From NCBI GenBank assembly GCA_017882805.1, contig JADGOT010000081.1, positions 1 to 32,511 of the forward strand: a DNA stretch of 32,511 nt. Reading direction: 5' to 3'. The position numbers and the translations under genes were made by a program. The notes under the pieces are model-generated. The model did no database searches and had not been told where the DNA came from. It worked only from the letters and a program-made list of their open reading frames with translations. Shown piece by piece: positions 7,985-18,100 of the stretch (positions within the stretch are counted from its first letter, which is position 1; each line of letters opens with the position of its first letter). Origin of the DNA: Glaciihabitans sp. (lineage in GTDB: Bacteria; Actinomycetota; Actinomycetes; Actinomycetales; Microbacteriaceae).

Positions 7985-9370
7985 CTAGAGGTCGACCCTC
8001 TCGAACGCGCTGAGCTCCTCGGCAACAAGGAACGCCAGCTCGAGCGACTGCATGTGGTTCAGGCGCGGGTCACACAACGACTCATAGCGCATCGCCAGGT
8101 CAGCTTCGTCGATCTGCTCAGATCCACCCAGGCATTCGGTGACGTCGTCGCCGGTGAGCTCGATGTGGATGCCGCCAGGGTACGTGCCCACGGCGTGGTG
8201 CGCCTCGAAGAAGCCCTGGACCTCGTTCACGATGTCGTCGAAACGTCGCGTCTTGTAGCCCGTAGGCGTTGTCATCCCGTTGCCATGCATCGGATCACTG
8301 ATCCAGAGCGGGTTCGCATCCATGCCTTTGATTGCCTCGAGCAGCGGTGGGAGCGAATCCCGAACCTTGCCGGCGCCCATGCGTGCGACAAAGGTCAGGC
8401 GCCCGGGCTCGCGGTTCGGATCGAGCTTGTCGATCAGCTTCTCCATGTCAGAGACCGTCGTGCTCGGGCCGAGCTTGACACCGATCGGATTGCGGATGCG
8501 ACTGAAGTAGTCGACATGCGCGCCCTCAAGAGCGCGAGTGCGCTCACCGATCCAGACAAAGTGCGCAGAGGTATTTACAGGTGTTCCGTTGCGCGAGTCG
8601 ATGCGGGTCATAGGACGCTCGTAATCCATGAGCAGTCCCTCGTGGCTCGAGTAGAACTCGACCCGCTTGAGTTCATCGAAATCTGCACCCGCGGCCAGCA
8701 TGAAGCGGATGGCTTTGTCGATCTCGTTCGCCAACTTCTCGTACCGGTGGTTGGCCGGGTTCGAGGCGAAGCCACGGTTCCAGCTGTGCACCTGGCGAAG
8801 GTCCGCGAATCCACCCTGCGTGAACGCACGAATGAGATTAAGGGTGGAAGCGGCGGTGTGGTAGCCCTGCACGAGTCGACGCGGATCGGCCTGGCGGGAC
8901 TCGGGGGTGAAATCGTAGCCGTTCACGATGTCGCCCCGGTATGCCGGCAACGTGACATCGCCGCGAGTCTCGGTGTCGCTCGAGCGGGGCTTGGCGAACT
9001 GACCGGCCATGCGCCCCATCTTGACGATGGGCATCGAGGCGCCGTAAGTCAGGACGACCGCCATCTGCAGGATTGTCTTCACCCGGTTGCGAATCGCCTC
9101 GGCCGTGGCACCAGCGAACGTCTCGGCGCAGTCGCCGCCCTGGAGAAGGAACGCCTCACCGCGCGCCGCCTTCGCGAGCTGCGCTCTCAGGATGTCGACC
9201 TCACCGGCAAAGATCAGCGGAGGCAGCCCGGCAATCTCGGCGCTAGCTTCGGCAACCGCATCCGGGTCCGGCCACGCCGGCTGCTGGCTGATGGGAAGCG
9301 TCCGCCAATAGTCGAGTCCAGCCAATACTTCAGGATCGGCGAGAACGACGGTTTCGGACGGGTCAACCAC
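7985..9370 (-). CDS. aroG: Class II 3-deoxy-7-phosphoheptulonate (DAHP) synthase
   Basis: Catalyses PEP plus erythrose 4-phosphate to DAHP, the first step of the shikimate pathway. The 461-residue length and motifs are those of the plant/actinobacterial class II type: LLQGGDCAETF with the metal-binding Cys at residue 81, KMGRMAGQFAKPRS, PAYRGDIVNGY, SSHEGLLMDYE, WIGERTRALEGAHV, SDPMHGNG and GGIHIELTGDDVTECLGG. The start is GTG at 9370 with AAGGAA about 6 nt upstream. It is the last gene of a likely glucokinase-plsC-aroG run (56 bp after plsC) and ends directly against the kinase stop, as aroG lies near pknL in mycobacteria. Confidence 0.97.
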   Translation of the reverse strand: MVDPSETVVLADPEVLAGLDYWRTLPISQQPAWPDPDAVAEASAEIAGLPPLIFAGEVDILRAQLAKAARGEAFLLQGGDCAETFAGATAEAIRNRVKTILQMAVVLTYGASMPIVKMGRMAGQFAKPRSSDTETRGDVTLPAYRGDIVNGYDFTPESRQADPRRLVQGYHTAASTLNLIRAFTQGGFADLRQVHSWNRGFASNPANHRYEKLANEIDKAIRFMLAAGADFDELKRVEFYSSHEGLLMDYERPMTRIDSRNGTPVNTSAHFVWIGERTRALEGAHVDYFSRIRNPIGVKLGPSTTVSDMEKLIDKLDPNREPGRLTFVARMGAGKVRDSLPPLLEAIKGMDANPLWISDPMHGNGMTTPTGYKTRRFDDIVNEVQGFFEAHHAVGTYPGGIHIELTGDDVTECLGGSEQIDEADLAMRYESLCDPRLNHMQSLELAFLVAEELSAFERVDL

Positions 9371-9426
9371 TTCAAGTTCCTTGCAGTCAGAGTCGGTTTT
9401 GAGCCTGTTCGGCTCAGCCCATCAGC

Positions 9427-10110
9427 CTACTTGCTACCGGCCTTTTCCTTGACCGACGAAGCGTAGACGTCGACGTACTCCTGGCCACTCAACTTGCCGA
9501 GCTCATACATAATCTCGTCGGTGATTGAACGGAGTACGAAGCGGTCGCCCTCGAGTCCGTGGAATCGCGAAAAGTCGAGTGGCTCGCCGAAGACGATGCC
9601 GATGCGCTTGACCTTCGGAATCGTGCTCCCGGTAGGCATGACCTGGTCGGTGTCGACCATAGCGACGGGAATGACGGGAACGCCGGACTCGAGAATCATT
9701 CGCGCGACGCCTGTGCGACCGCGGTACATCCGGCCGTCGGGGCTCCGCGTTCCCTCCGGGTAGATTCCCAACTGCTCGCCCTTGGCAAGAACGGCGAGCC
9801 CGGTATTGAGGGATGCCTCGGACGCTTTTCCGCCGGAACGATCGATGGGGAGCATGCCGGTTCCGTTGAAGAAGGTCTTCGTAAAGAACCCCTTGATGCC
9901 CTTGCCCCGGAAATAGTCGCTCTTAGCCAAAAAGTAGATGGGGCGATCGAGGACGATCGGCAAAAACACCGAGTCGATGAACGACAAGTGGTTTCCCGCG
10001 AAGATAACCCCGCCCGACTTGGGGATGTTCTCTTTTCCGATCACCCACGGACGAAACACCGTCAGCAAAAGCGGTCCCACAAACAAATTTTTGAGTAGCC
10101 AGTACAGCAT
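9427..10110 (-). CDS. plsC: 1-acyl-sn-glycerol-3-phosphate acyltransferase (PlsC family)
   Basis: Transfers an acyl chain to lysophosphatidic acid to make phosphatidic acid, a step of membrane lipid synthesis. The 227-residue protein has the four acyltransferase blocks: NHLSFID with catalytic H41 and D46, a GMLPIDR block near 85-91, YPEGTRSPDG with E119-R122, and VPVIPVAM near 145-152. A hydrophobic N-terminus (about 1-20) suggests membrane attachment. The ATG has GGGAGG about 9 nt upstream. It lies between glucokinase (70 bp) and aroG (56 bp), all on the same strand. Exact acceptor specificity within the PlsC family cannot be told. Confidence 0.92.
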   Translation of the reverse strand: MLYWLLKNLFVGPLLLTVFRPWVIGKENIPKSGGVIFAGNHLSFIDSVFLPIVLDRPIYFLAKSDYFRGKGIKGFFTKTFFNGTGMLPIDRSGGKASEASLNTGLAVLAKGEQLGIYPEGTRSPDGRMYRGRTGVARMILESGVPVIPVAMVDTDQVMPTGSTIPKVKRIGIVFGEPLDFSRFHGLEGDRFVLRSITDEIMYELGKLSGQEYVDVYASSVKEKAGSK

Positions 10111-10180
10111 CCCGAATGCCTCCCAGACCTCTCAGCGTACTGCGGGTGAGCCTAGCCGTGAAGCGCGGCGGCGCACCAAA

Positions 10181-11125
10181 CTAGCGCTGGGCGTGGATTC
10201 TGGCGAGGTCGGCTGCGCCCACTACGCCGGCATTGTTGACAAGCTCGGCTATCGCGAACTTGGGCTCCGGATGAAATCCGCGCGCAGGCAGATGCGCGAG
10301 AAATGATTCCCGGATGGGGTCAAGCAGCACATCGCCCGCCATCGCGACTCCGCCGCCGAAGACAAAGACCTGCGGATCAAGTACTGCCGCAAGGCTTGCG
10401 CAGGCCGCACCGAGCCATCCGCCCAGTTCGCGCAGAGCCTGAAGAGCGCCGGGATCGCCAGCCGCAATGAGTTCGCCGACCTGGTCGCCCGTGAGCTCCC
10501 CGTTTACCCGACGGGCATCCGCGAGTGCGAGTCCGATGCCGCCGACGTCAGCGATCGCGTTTGCCATTCGGAGCAGAGCACGACCCGAACCATATTGTTC
10601 GATGCAGCCACGGGCGCCGCAACCACAAGGAAGGCCGTCCGGAACAACCCGCAGGTGGCCAATCTCCGCTCCTGCCCCGAACCCGCCGCGAAATAGTCGA
10701 TCCTGGGTCACCACGGCGCCACCGACGCCTGTGCCGAGAGTGAGCATGGTCATGTCGCTGTACAGGCGGCCGGCGCCATAGCGGAACTCCGCCCATCCCG
10801 CCGCATTCGCATCGTTGTCGACGGTGATATCGATGTCGAGTTTGTCGAGCAAGCGCTGCCGGAGTGGCTCGTTGCGCCAGTTGATGTTCGGCGCGTAATA
10901 CACGGTCGACTGTGCGGCGTCGATGAACCCTGCCGCCGCGACACCCGCAGCAATGACTTCGTGCCCCAGCGACAACCGACCGATCATCTCTACGACAGTG
11001 TCAACGATCGCCTCGGCGTCACCGGCCGGGGTGGGACGACGTTCCTCGAGTAGGATTTCGCCCTCGTCATCAACGAGCGCCCCCGCAATCTTGGTTCCGC
11101 CGATATCAATCCCGATGGCATGCAC
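10181..11125 (-). CDS. glk: ROK-family glucokinase
   Basis: Cytoplasmic sugar kinase, most likely glucose 6-phosphorylation. From the GTG at 11125 the 314-residue protein starts HAIGIDIGGTKIAGALV, giving the ATP phosphate-binding loop. VDNDANAAGWAEF holds the catalytic Asp; GTGVGGAVV and GAGAEIGH follow; the zinc motif GCGARGCIEQY is complete. Upstream in-frame codons extend to 11230 but fall outside family similarity and overlap the facing promoter. There is no ribosome site; TAGTGT lies 8 nt before the GTG, giving a near-leaderless mRNA. A LacI-family-like palindrome lies 21-34 bp upstream, suggesting sugar-responsive control. Other ROK sugars cannot be excluded. Confidence 0.9.
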   Translation of the reverse strand: MHAIGIDIGGTKIAGALVDDEGEILLEERRPTPAGDAEAIVDTVVEMIGRLSLGHEVIAAGVAAAGFIDAAQSTVYYAPNINWRNEPLRQRLLDKLDIDITVDNDANAAGWAEFRYGAGRLYSDMTMLTLGTGVGGAVVTQDRLFRGGFGAGAEIGHLRVVPDGLPCGCGARGCIEQYGSGRALLRMANAIADVGGIGLALADARRVNGELTGDQVGELIAAGDPGALQALRELGGWLGAACASLAAVLDPQVFVFGGGVAMAGDVLLDPIRESFLAHLPARGFHPEPKFAIAELVNNAGVVGAADLARIHAQR

Positions 11126-11145
11126 GAGACACAACACTACTGAAA

Positions 11146-11159
11146 TGAGAGCGCTCTTT
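11146..11159. promoter_or_regulatory. LacI-family-like operator (AGAGCGCTCT core)
   Basis: A perfect 10-bp palindrome AGAGCGCTCT at 11148-11157. The 14-base string TGAGAGCGCTCTTT differs only in the last two bases from a symmetric TGAGAGCGCTCTCA, the kind of site used by actinobacterial LacI-family sugar repressors such as CebR-type regulators. It lies 21-34 bp before the glucokinase start and just upstream of its candidate -10. Confidence 0.5.
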
Positions 11160-11205
11160 TGTGCTCCCGATAGCAACCGCGGGGGCGGTGGGGACCGAAC
11201 CTGAA

Positions 11206-11211
11206 TAGAGT
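11206..11211 (+). promoter_or_regulatory. Candidate -10 (TAGAGT) for fadD
   Basis: TAGAGT fits TANNNT; transcription would begin near 11218 and give a leader of about 33 nt that carries the GAGGGAGA ribosome site of the GTG at 11251. No clear -35 is seen. Confidence 0.4.
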
Positions 11212-11250
11212 TAGGTGGAGCAACACCCATCCGGTTTCGAGGGAGATACC

Positions 11251-13101
11251 GTGCAGCAAAGAGACACCCCCGCCGTAGTCAAGGCAAGCCCGGATTCGAA
11301 TGTCACCGATCTTCTGATCGACCGTGTGAAAGCCTCCCCAGACCTTCCGCTGTTCGCGACACCCGAGCCCGACGGTACGTGGAAGGATGTCACGGCCTCG
11401 GAGTTCCTCGACCAGGTGCGCACGCTCGCCAAGGGTTTCGTAGCCGCAGGCGTTCAGCCGGGCGACAAGATCGGACTCATCTGCCGAACCCGCTACGAGT
11501 GGACCCTCATCGACTTCGCCGTTTGGTTTGCCGGAGCGATTCTCGTTCCCGTCTACGACACCTCTTCTCCTCTTCAGATCCAATGGGACATGGAGGACTC
11601 GGGAGCAGTCGCGATCATCACCGAAACCGCCGAACACTTCGCGCGATTCGACGAGGTGCACGCCGACCTGCCACTCATCACCAAGACCTGGAAGCTCGAT
11701 CTCGGCGACCTTGAGAAGCTCGTCGCCTCGGGAACCGAAATCACGGACAAGGAAATCGAGCGACGCCGCAACCTTGCCAAGGGTTCCGACATTGCGACCC
11801 TCATCTACACTGCGGGTACGACGGGCAAGCCCAAGGGCTGCATCCTGACCCACTCGAACTTCTTCGAGCTTTCTCGCAATGCGAAGGCTGCCCTCCCCGA
11901 GGTCGTCCACCCGGGCACGTGCACGGTGCTCTTCATCACCCTCGCGCATGTCTTCGCGCGGTTCATTGCCGTGATGTGCGTGGATGCGGGAGTGAAGGTC
12001 GGCCACCAGCCCGACACTTCGAAGCTTGTTCCCGCCATGGAGAGCTTTCGCCCAACCTTCCTGCTCGCCGTTCCGCGTGTCTTCGAGAAGGTATACAACT
12101 CGTCCGAGCAGAAGGCCGAAGCAGGTGGGCGCGGCAAGATCTTCCGCAAGGCGGCGAATGTCGCCATTGCCCACTCGAAGGCGCTCGACGCGGGCAAGGT
12201 TCCACTCGGTCTCGCGCTGCAGTTCGCGGTCTTCGATCGGCTCGTGCTCTCCAAGATTCGTGCAGCGCTCGGCGGTCGCGTTGAGTACGCGGTATCCGGT
12301 TCCGCTCCGCTCGGACTTCGCCTCGGCCACTTCTACCGCAGTCTCGGGGTGAGCATCCTCGAGGGGTACGGCCTGACCGAGACGACCGCACCGCTCACGG
12401 TAAACCTGCCGTCCAACTTCAAGATCGGCACCGTTGGACCGCCGCTCCCGGGAGTCTCGATTCGCATCGCCGACGATGGCGAGATCGAGGGCAAGGGTAT
12501 CGATATCTTCGACGGCTACTGGAAGAACCCGAAAGCTACCACGGAGACGTTCAACGACGGCTGGTTCAAGACGGGCGACCTCGGGTCACTCGACGCAGAT
12601 GGCTACCTGACTATCACCGGCCGCAAGAAAGAAATCATCGTCACCGCGGGTGGGAAGAATGTCTCGCCCGCCGCGCTCGAAGACCCGATTCGTGCAGATC
12701 CGATCATCGATCAGGTGATCGTCGTCGGTGAGCAGAAACCGTTCATTGCCGCACTCGTCAGCCTCGATCGCGAGATGCTTCCGGCCTGGCTGAAGAGCCA
12801 GGGTGAGCATGCGGACATGTCGCTAACGGAGGCGTCCACCAACGCGAAGGTTGTTGCCGAAGTTCAGCGCGCGGTCGACAGGGCCAACGCACATGTCTCG
12901 CGCGCCGAATCGATCCGCAAATTCCACATCCTCGACAGCGACCTGACCGAGAGCAGCGGACACCTGACGCCCAAGCTCAGCATCAAGCGGAACGTTATCC
13001 TGAAGGATTTCTCCGGCGTTATCGACGCCATGTACGCAGGCGCCAAGGAAGACGGTACGACAGAAGAGAAGCCGAAGACGGAAGCTGCCGCGAAGAAGTA
13101 G
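11251..13101 (+). CDS. Long-chain fatty-acid--CoA ligase (FadD15-like AMP-forming)
   Basis: Activates long-chain fatty acids to acyl-CoA via acyl-AMP. About 616 residues. Motifs: P-loop TLIYTAGTTGKPKGCILTHSN, LEGYGLTETTAPLT, DGWFKTGDLGSLDADGYLTITGRKKEIIVTAGGKNVSP (AMP and hinge region). The large size and AGTTGKPKG form match the FadD15/long-chain group rather than short-chain synthetases. The GTG at 11251 is chosen because GAGGGAGA lies 4-11 nt upstream; a GTG at 11215 would add 12 residues but has no ribosome site. The C-terminus is Lys/Glu-rich. It is divergent from glucokinase and convergent with peptide deformylase across a 102-bp gap that has no clear hairpin terminator. Confidence 0.93.
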   Translation: MQQRDTPAVVKASPDSNVTDLLIDRVKASPDLPLFATPEPDGTWKDVTASEFLDQVRTLAKGFVAAGVQPGDKIGLICRTRYEWTLIDFAVWFAGAILVPVYDTSSPLQIQWDMEDSGAVAIITETAEHFARFDEVHADLPLITKTWKLDLGDLEKLVASGTEITDKEIERRRNLAKGSDIATLIYTAGTTGKPKGCILTHSNFFELSRNAKAALPEVVHPGTCTVLFITLAHVFARFIAVMCVDAGVKVGHQPDTSKLVPAMESFRPTFLLAVPRVFEKVYNSSEQKAEAGGRGKIFRKAANVAIAHSKALDAGKVPLGLALQFAVFDRLVLSKIRAALGGRVEYAVSGSAPLGLRLGHFYRSLGVSILEGYGLTETTAPLTVNLPSNFKIGTVGPPLPGVSIRIADDGEIEGKGIDIFDGYWKNPKATTETFNDGWFKTGDLGSLDADGYLTITGRKKEIIVTAGGKNVSPAALEDPIRADPIIDQVIVVGEQKPFIAALVSLDREMLPAWLKSQGEHADMSLTEASTNAKVVAEVQRAVDRANAHVSRAESIRKFHILDSDLTESSGHLTPKLSIKRNVILKDFSGVIDAMYAGAKEDGTTEEKPKTEAAAKK

Positions 13102-13203
13102 ACGACCGCACCAGCTGGCGACGCAAGAATTTCGCCCTCACCGGTGGTCACCCCCTGAGAGCCTGGGAGCGCACGCCAACGAGCTATTGACTGTACGAGC
13201 GAT

Positions 13204-13698
13204 TCACTTCCACCACGACGCCTGGCGGATGGCGCGCATGGCCTCACGCTTGGTTTCGGGTTCGAGTCCCTCGATATAGAGGTGCCCATCAAGGTGGTCG
13301 GTCTCGTGCTGCAACGCCTGCGCTAGAACACCTTCTCCGCTGAGTTCGATCGGTGTGCCGTCGAGATCGATGCCAGTCACGCGCGCGGACGGGAATCGTC
13401 GGCGTGGAAAGAAGAAACCGGGAACCGACAGGCAGCCCTCTTCGACCAGCTCCGGCTCCCCTGAAGTCTCGACGAGCACCGGGTTGATCACGTAACCGAC
13501 GACGCCGTCAATGTTGTAGCTGAAGGCGCGCAGCCCGACGCCGATCTGATTGGCCGCGAGTCCCGCGCGCCCGGGAACCTGGACGGTCTCCAGCAGGTCA
13601 TCGATGAGACCTTTTGCACGAGCATCGCCGGGCGCGATCGGATCGCAGGCTGATCGGAGAACGGGGTCACCAAACAGTCGGATTTGCCGTTCCGTCAT
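13204..13698 (-). CDS. def: Peptide deformylase
   Basis: Removes the formyl group from the N-terminal Met of new proteins. The 164-residue protein has all three family motifs: [11 protein letters not shown] (43-53, with Q51), EGCLSVP (metal ligand C89) and QHETDHLDG (ligands H131 and H135, catalytic E132). The ATG at 13698 matches family starts ([15 protein letters not shown]) and has GGGAG about 10 nt upstream; an upstream start at 13755 would overlap the preceding gene by 53 bp. It begins 4 bp after the stop of the MinD-like ATPase gene, so the two are probably co-translated. Confidence 0.95.
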   Translation of the reverse strand: MTERQIRLFGDPVLRSACDPIAPGDARAKGLIDDLLETVQVPGRAGLAANQIGVGLRAFSYNIDGVVGYVINPVLVETSGEPELVEEGCLSVPGFFFPRRRFPSARVTGIDLDGTPIELSGEGVLAQALQHETDHLDGHLYIEGLEPETKREAMRAIRQASWWK

Positions 13699-13702
13699 CC
13701 GT

Positions 13703-15091
13703 TCAGGCTCCCCGGCGCACGGGGAGCCCGTCCATGACGAGGGCTGCCAGGTCACGCGACGAGCTCACCGTAAGCGGCCTCAGCTCGCTGTAATTCACGA
13801 CAGAACCCGCCGCCAGATGCGGATCGTATGGCATGCGCACAACCGCACGCACTCGTGAATTGAAGTGCGCTTCGATCTCGCCCAGTTTGACCAGGTTGGT
13901 GGCGTGGGTCGCGGTATTGAGCGCTACGACTGCGTTGCGCGCAAGCTCTGGATAGCCATTCGACTCGAGCCAAGTCAGGGTCTCGGATGCGAGGCGAGCC
14001 TCGTCAACACTTCCGCCCGAGACGACAACGATTGCGTCGGCACGCTGGAGTGTCGCCCGCATGACGGAGTGCACGATGCCAGTACCACAGTCGGTAAGAA
14101 CGACGGAGTAGTACTTTGCGGCCTGGTCGGCCACCACGTTGTAGTCAATCTCGTCGAACGCCTGAGCGAGCATCGGATCGGTGTCCGACGCGAGAATGTC
14201 GAGGCGCGTCTCGTCGCGCGAAATGAGCGTCTGGAAGTCGGTGAATCCGGTAATCGTGTCGGCGCGCGTGACAACGTCGCGAACGGTCGAACGCGTCTGC
14301 TTGTTGACCCGCTCAGCGAGGGTGCCGCGATCGGGGTTTGCGTCGATTGCGATAACGCGGTCATCGCGCACGTCGGCCATCGCCATCCCGAGCAGGGTTG
14401 TGATCGTCGTCTTACCGACACCACCCTTGCGGGTAAGAATTGGGATGAAACGAGTTCCGCCCTCGAACTGCTTGTTTATTCGCGCATCGAGAGCCTTGCG
14501 CTCGCGGACGCGCAGCGAGTCACCGATGTTGATGATGTGGAGCGAGCCCTTATAAAGCAACTCCGGCCAGAACCCCTCGGGAGCGGGCCGCCGCTTCTTT
14601 CGCTTGTCGATCAGTCGGTCTGCGGTAAGCATTGCTGCCGGTTCCGGGGTGCTGGAGGGTTCACCGCGCAGGCTCTCGCGTCGTGTGTACGCTGCGGGCT
14701 CGGGTTCTGGCAGCGGAACGACTTGCTGCACCACGGTTGGCTCTTCAGCAACCGGAGCAACCGTTGCTATCGCAGGGATCGCGACCGAGGTAGTGGTTGG
14801 TTCAACAACGCCGGGATCGACCGGGACGTCGTGGATCGCGACGGCGACCTCGTGGTCGGGAGCCTCATGCACGTGCGCGGGTAGATCGACGCTGAAGGTT
14901 ACGGTTTCGGGCGGAGCCGATTGTGCAGTTCGCGGCGAAGCGACCCGCCGCGGAATTGTGCGAGTCGCACCCGCAACAGCGACGGACGGGGTTGGAGCGG
15001 CTTTTGCGATGGTCGAACCCTGTGAGTTCTTCTTCGGCGCGGACTGTGCCGATTCTGCTTTCTTGTCGTGTGATTTTTGCTGCGTCACCAA
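13703..15091 (-). CDS. MinD/ParA-like ATPase with long disordered N-terminus
   Basis: A 462-residue deviant-Walker P-loop ATPase. Residues 1-190 are low-complexity (Ala/Pro/Ser/Val-rich with many Glu and Lys). The ATPase domain follows: [21 protein letters not shown] (deviant Walker A, about 217-237), [13 protein letters not shown], and [15 protein letters not shown] as the Walker B region. Such actinobacterial MinD-like proteins are often linked to cell division, positioning or ESX-type secretion; nothing here decides among these. The start is TTG at 15091 followed directly by GTG at 15088, with AAGGGAA about 11-14 nt upstream, so the start is uncertain by one codon. It follows pyruvate carboxylase by 74 bp and is closely followed by def. 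Confidence 0.78.
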   Translation of the reverse strand: MVTQQKSHDKKAESAQSAPKKNSQGSTIAKAAPTPSVAVAGATRTIPRRVASPRTAQSAPPETVTFSVDLPAHVHEAPDHEVAVAIHDVPVDPGVVEPTTTSVAIPAIATVAPVAEEPTVVQQVVPLPEPEPAAYTRRESLRGEPSSTPEPAAMLTADRLIDKRKKRRPAPEGFWPELLYKGSLHIINIGDSLRVRERKALDARINKQFEGGTRFIPILTRKGGVGKTTITTLLGMAMADVRDDRVIAIDANPDRGTLAERVNKQTRSTVRDVVTRADTITGFTDFQTLISRDETRLDILASDTDPMLAQAFDEIDYNVVADQAAKYYSVVLTDCGTGIVHSVMRATLQRADAIVVVSGGSVDEARLASETLTWLESNGYPELARNAVVALNTATHATNLVKLGEIEAHFNSRVRAVVRMPYDPHLAAGSVVNYSELRPLTVSSSRDLAALVMDGLPVRRGA

Positions 15092-15105
15092 AAGTTACGA
15101 TTCCC

Positions 15106-15145
15106 TTGTTCTCTGGACGACTAGCGAGTCTACCGCTGAGAACAA
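15106..15145. promoter_or_regulatory. Inverted repeat between pyc and MinD-like gene
   Basis: TTGTTCTC (15106-15113) and GAGAACAA (15138-15145) are perfect 8-bp arms, with an inner GACT/AGTC pair around AGCG at 15119-15130. In the 74-bp gap it could be an attenuating hairpin after pyc or an operator for the MinD-like gene. It lacks a T tract, so a simple intrinsic terminator is unlikely. Confidence 0.35.
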
Positions 15146-15165
15146 ATCGAGGCCCGGGGTTGTAC

Positions 15166-18100
15166 TCAGCCTATTTCCACGATTAAATCGCCGGCATCTA
15201 CCTGCTGGGTCTTCGGGATGGCGACGCGACGCACGGTTCCACCGATCGGCGCAGTGATCGCGGCCTCCATCTTCATGGCCTCAATCGACGCGACGGCCTG
15301 GCCCGCTTCGACGGTGGCGCCCTCATCAACCTGAAGCGTCACCACGCCGGAGAACGGAGCTGCGACATGGCCCGGCTTCGACGGGTCGGCCTTTTCGGCA
15401 GCCTTGCTCTGTACTGTGACACCTCGGTCGCGCACGAAAACGGGCCGAAGCTGCCCGTTCATCGTGGTCATCACCGTGCGCATGCCTTTGTCATCGGCCT
15501 CGCCGATCGCCTCAAGCCCGACGAAGAGGCTGACGCCCTTGCTCATTTCGACGACGTGCTCAACACCCTGCTGTAGTCCGTATAGGTAGTCGATCGTGTC
15601 GACGACCGACAGGTCTCCGTACATTTCGCGGTTCTCTTCAAAGATCTTGGTTGGCCCAGCGAACAGGAGGCGGTTGAGCGTGCGACGCCGAGTGGCTGAA
15701 TCTGCCTCGAGGTCGGATTTGTCTGAGGAACTCAACTCCTCGACACCGATCTTCACCGTGCGACCCTTGAGCACCTTGGTACGGAACGGCTCCGGCCATC
15801 CTCCCGGCAGGTCGCCGAGTTCACCGGCCATGAAGCCGATCACGGAATCGGGGATGTCGTATTTCTGCGGGTTCGCTTCGAAATCATCCGGGTCGGCGTC
15901 GGCCGCGGCAAGCGCGAGCGCCAAGTCACCGACGACCTTGGACGACGGGGTCACCTTGGGGGGACGGCCGAGAATGCGGCTTGCCGCAGCGTAGAGATTC
16001 TCGATCTTTTCGAAGTGATCGCCGAGACCAAGCGCGATCGCCTGCTGGCGAAGGTTCGACAGCTGGCCGCCCGGGATCTCGTGCTTGTAGACCCGACCGG
16101 TCGGCCCGGGCAATCCGGACTCGAACGGCTTATAGATGTGCCGAACGGCCTCCCAGTAAGGCTCAAGGTCGGACACGGCCTGCAGCGAGAGCCCCGTGTC
16201 GCGCTCGGTATGTGCCAGCGCTGCAACGAGAGCGGATGCCGAGGGCTGGCTGGTCGTGCCTGCCATTGGCGCGCTCGCTACATCGACTGCGTCCGCACCC
16301 GCGCGGCTTGCCGAGAGCAGCGTTGCCAGCTGGCCACCGGCGGTGTCGTGCGTGTGCACGTGGACGGGCAGGTCAAATCGATCGCGGAGTGCGGTCACGA
16401 GCTTCTCGGCCGCGCCCGCGCGGAGTAGGCCAGCCATGTCCTTGATCGCGATGATGTGCGCACCGGCATCCACGATCTGCTCGGCGAGCTTCAGGTAGTA
16501 GTCAAGCGTGTAAAGCTCTTCCGCAGGATCGAGTAGGTCGGCCGTATAGCAGAGGGCAACCTCGGCGATCGTTGTTCCCGTTTCCAGCACTGCGTCGATG
16601 GCAGGCTTCATCTGGGAAACGTCGTTGAGCGCATCGAAGATTCGGAAGATGTCGACCCCGGTTGCGGCCGCTTCCTTCACGAACGCATCGGTGACTTCGG
16701 TCGGATACGGCGTATAGCCAACCGTGTTGCGACCTCGCAGCAGCATCTGGATGTTGATGTTCGGCAGGGCTTCGCGCAGCGCGGACAACCGCTCCCACGG
16801 GTCCTCCGCGAGAAAGCGCAGCGCGACGTCATAGGTCGCCCCGCCCCACGCCTCGACCGAGAGCAGCTCAGGGGTTAGACGCGCAACGTACGGCGCGATC
16901 GCGACGAGGTCGCGAGTGCGAACGCGGGTCGCCAGCAGCGATTGGTGCGCATCCCGCATCGTGGTTTCTGTTACGGCGAGAGCGGTCTGCGAACGCAGAG
17001 CCGACGCGAACCCGACCGGGCCGAGTTTCAGCAGCTTCTGCCGTGAGCCTGTGGGCGCGGGCGCAGTAATGTCGACATCCGGCAGTTTGAGCGACGGATT
17101 GATCATCCCTTCGCCGCTGCCGTTTGGCTGGTTGACGGTCATGTCTGCTAGCCAATTGAGAACCTTGGTGCCGCGATCCTTCGACTGGTGTCCGCGCACG
17201 AGCCACGGTCGCTCTTCGATGAACGAGGTGCTCAGATCGCCAGCCGCGAAGTCTGGGTCATCCAGAACCGCCTGCAGGAACGGGATGTTCGTAGTCACAC
17301 CCCGAAGGCGGAATTCGGCAAGTCCACGCTTGGCGCGCGTGACCGCCGCGGTGAAATCGCGTCCTCGGCAGGTCATCTTGACCAGCATCGAGTCAAAGTG
17401 CGGCGAGATCTGGGCACCCGGGTTGAGCGTTCCGCCATCCAAGCGGATGCCCGCACCACCGGGGGAACGATAGCTTGTGATTTTGCCAGTATCCGGCCGG
17501 AACCCCGCGGCCGGATCCTCGGTGGTAATACGGCATTGCAGAGCAAATCCGCGCAGTCGAAGTTCAGATTGTTCAAGTCCGAGGTCACGCAGCGTCTCAC
17601 CGAAGGCGATCCGCATCTGCGACTGCACAAGATCGACGTCGGTGACTTCTTCTGTCACCGTGTGCTCGACCTGAATACGCGGGTTCATTTCGATGAAGAC
17701 GTGCTCGCCCTTGCGCTCCCCCGCGGTGTCGAGGAGAAACTCGACCGTCCCGGCGTTGACGTAGCCAATCGACTTGGCAAACGCGATCGCGTCGCGATAC
17801 ATGGCCTGGCGGACGCCCTCGTCAAGGTTGGGAGCTGGCGCGATCTCGACGACCTTCTGGTGGCGACGCTGCACCGAGCAGTCGCGCTCGAAGAGGTGAA
17901 CGGTCTCCCCCGTCGCGTCCGCCAGGATCTGAACCTCAATGTGGCGCGGGCGCACAACCGCCTGTTCGAGGAACATGGTGGGATCGCCGAAGGCACTGTC
18001 GGCCTCACGCATGGCTGCCTCAAGAGCGTCGCGCAGGTCTTCCTTCTTTTCGACCCGACGCATCCCGCGTCCGCCGCCGCCTGCAACGGCCTTCGCGAAG

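Noticed and set aside
8054-9466. 470-codon plus-strand open frame
   Set aside because: It runs opposite the class II DAHP synthase, whose family motifs fill that strand; the frame is a high-GC shadow with no recognisable domain.
11137-12330. 397-codon minus-strand open frame
   Set aside because: Opposite the acyl-CoA ligase and crossing the glucokinase promoter; no domain seen.
13102-13203. Terminator between fadD and def
   Set aside because: Only a short CACCGGTG palindrome is present, without a stem-loop and T tract.
13865-14884. 339-codon plus-strand open frame
   Set aside because: Mirror of the MinD-like ATPase; the ATPase strand holds clear Walker motifs.
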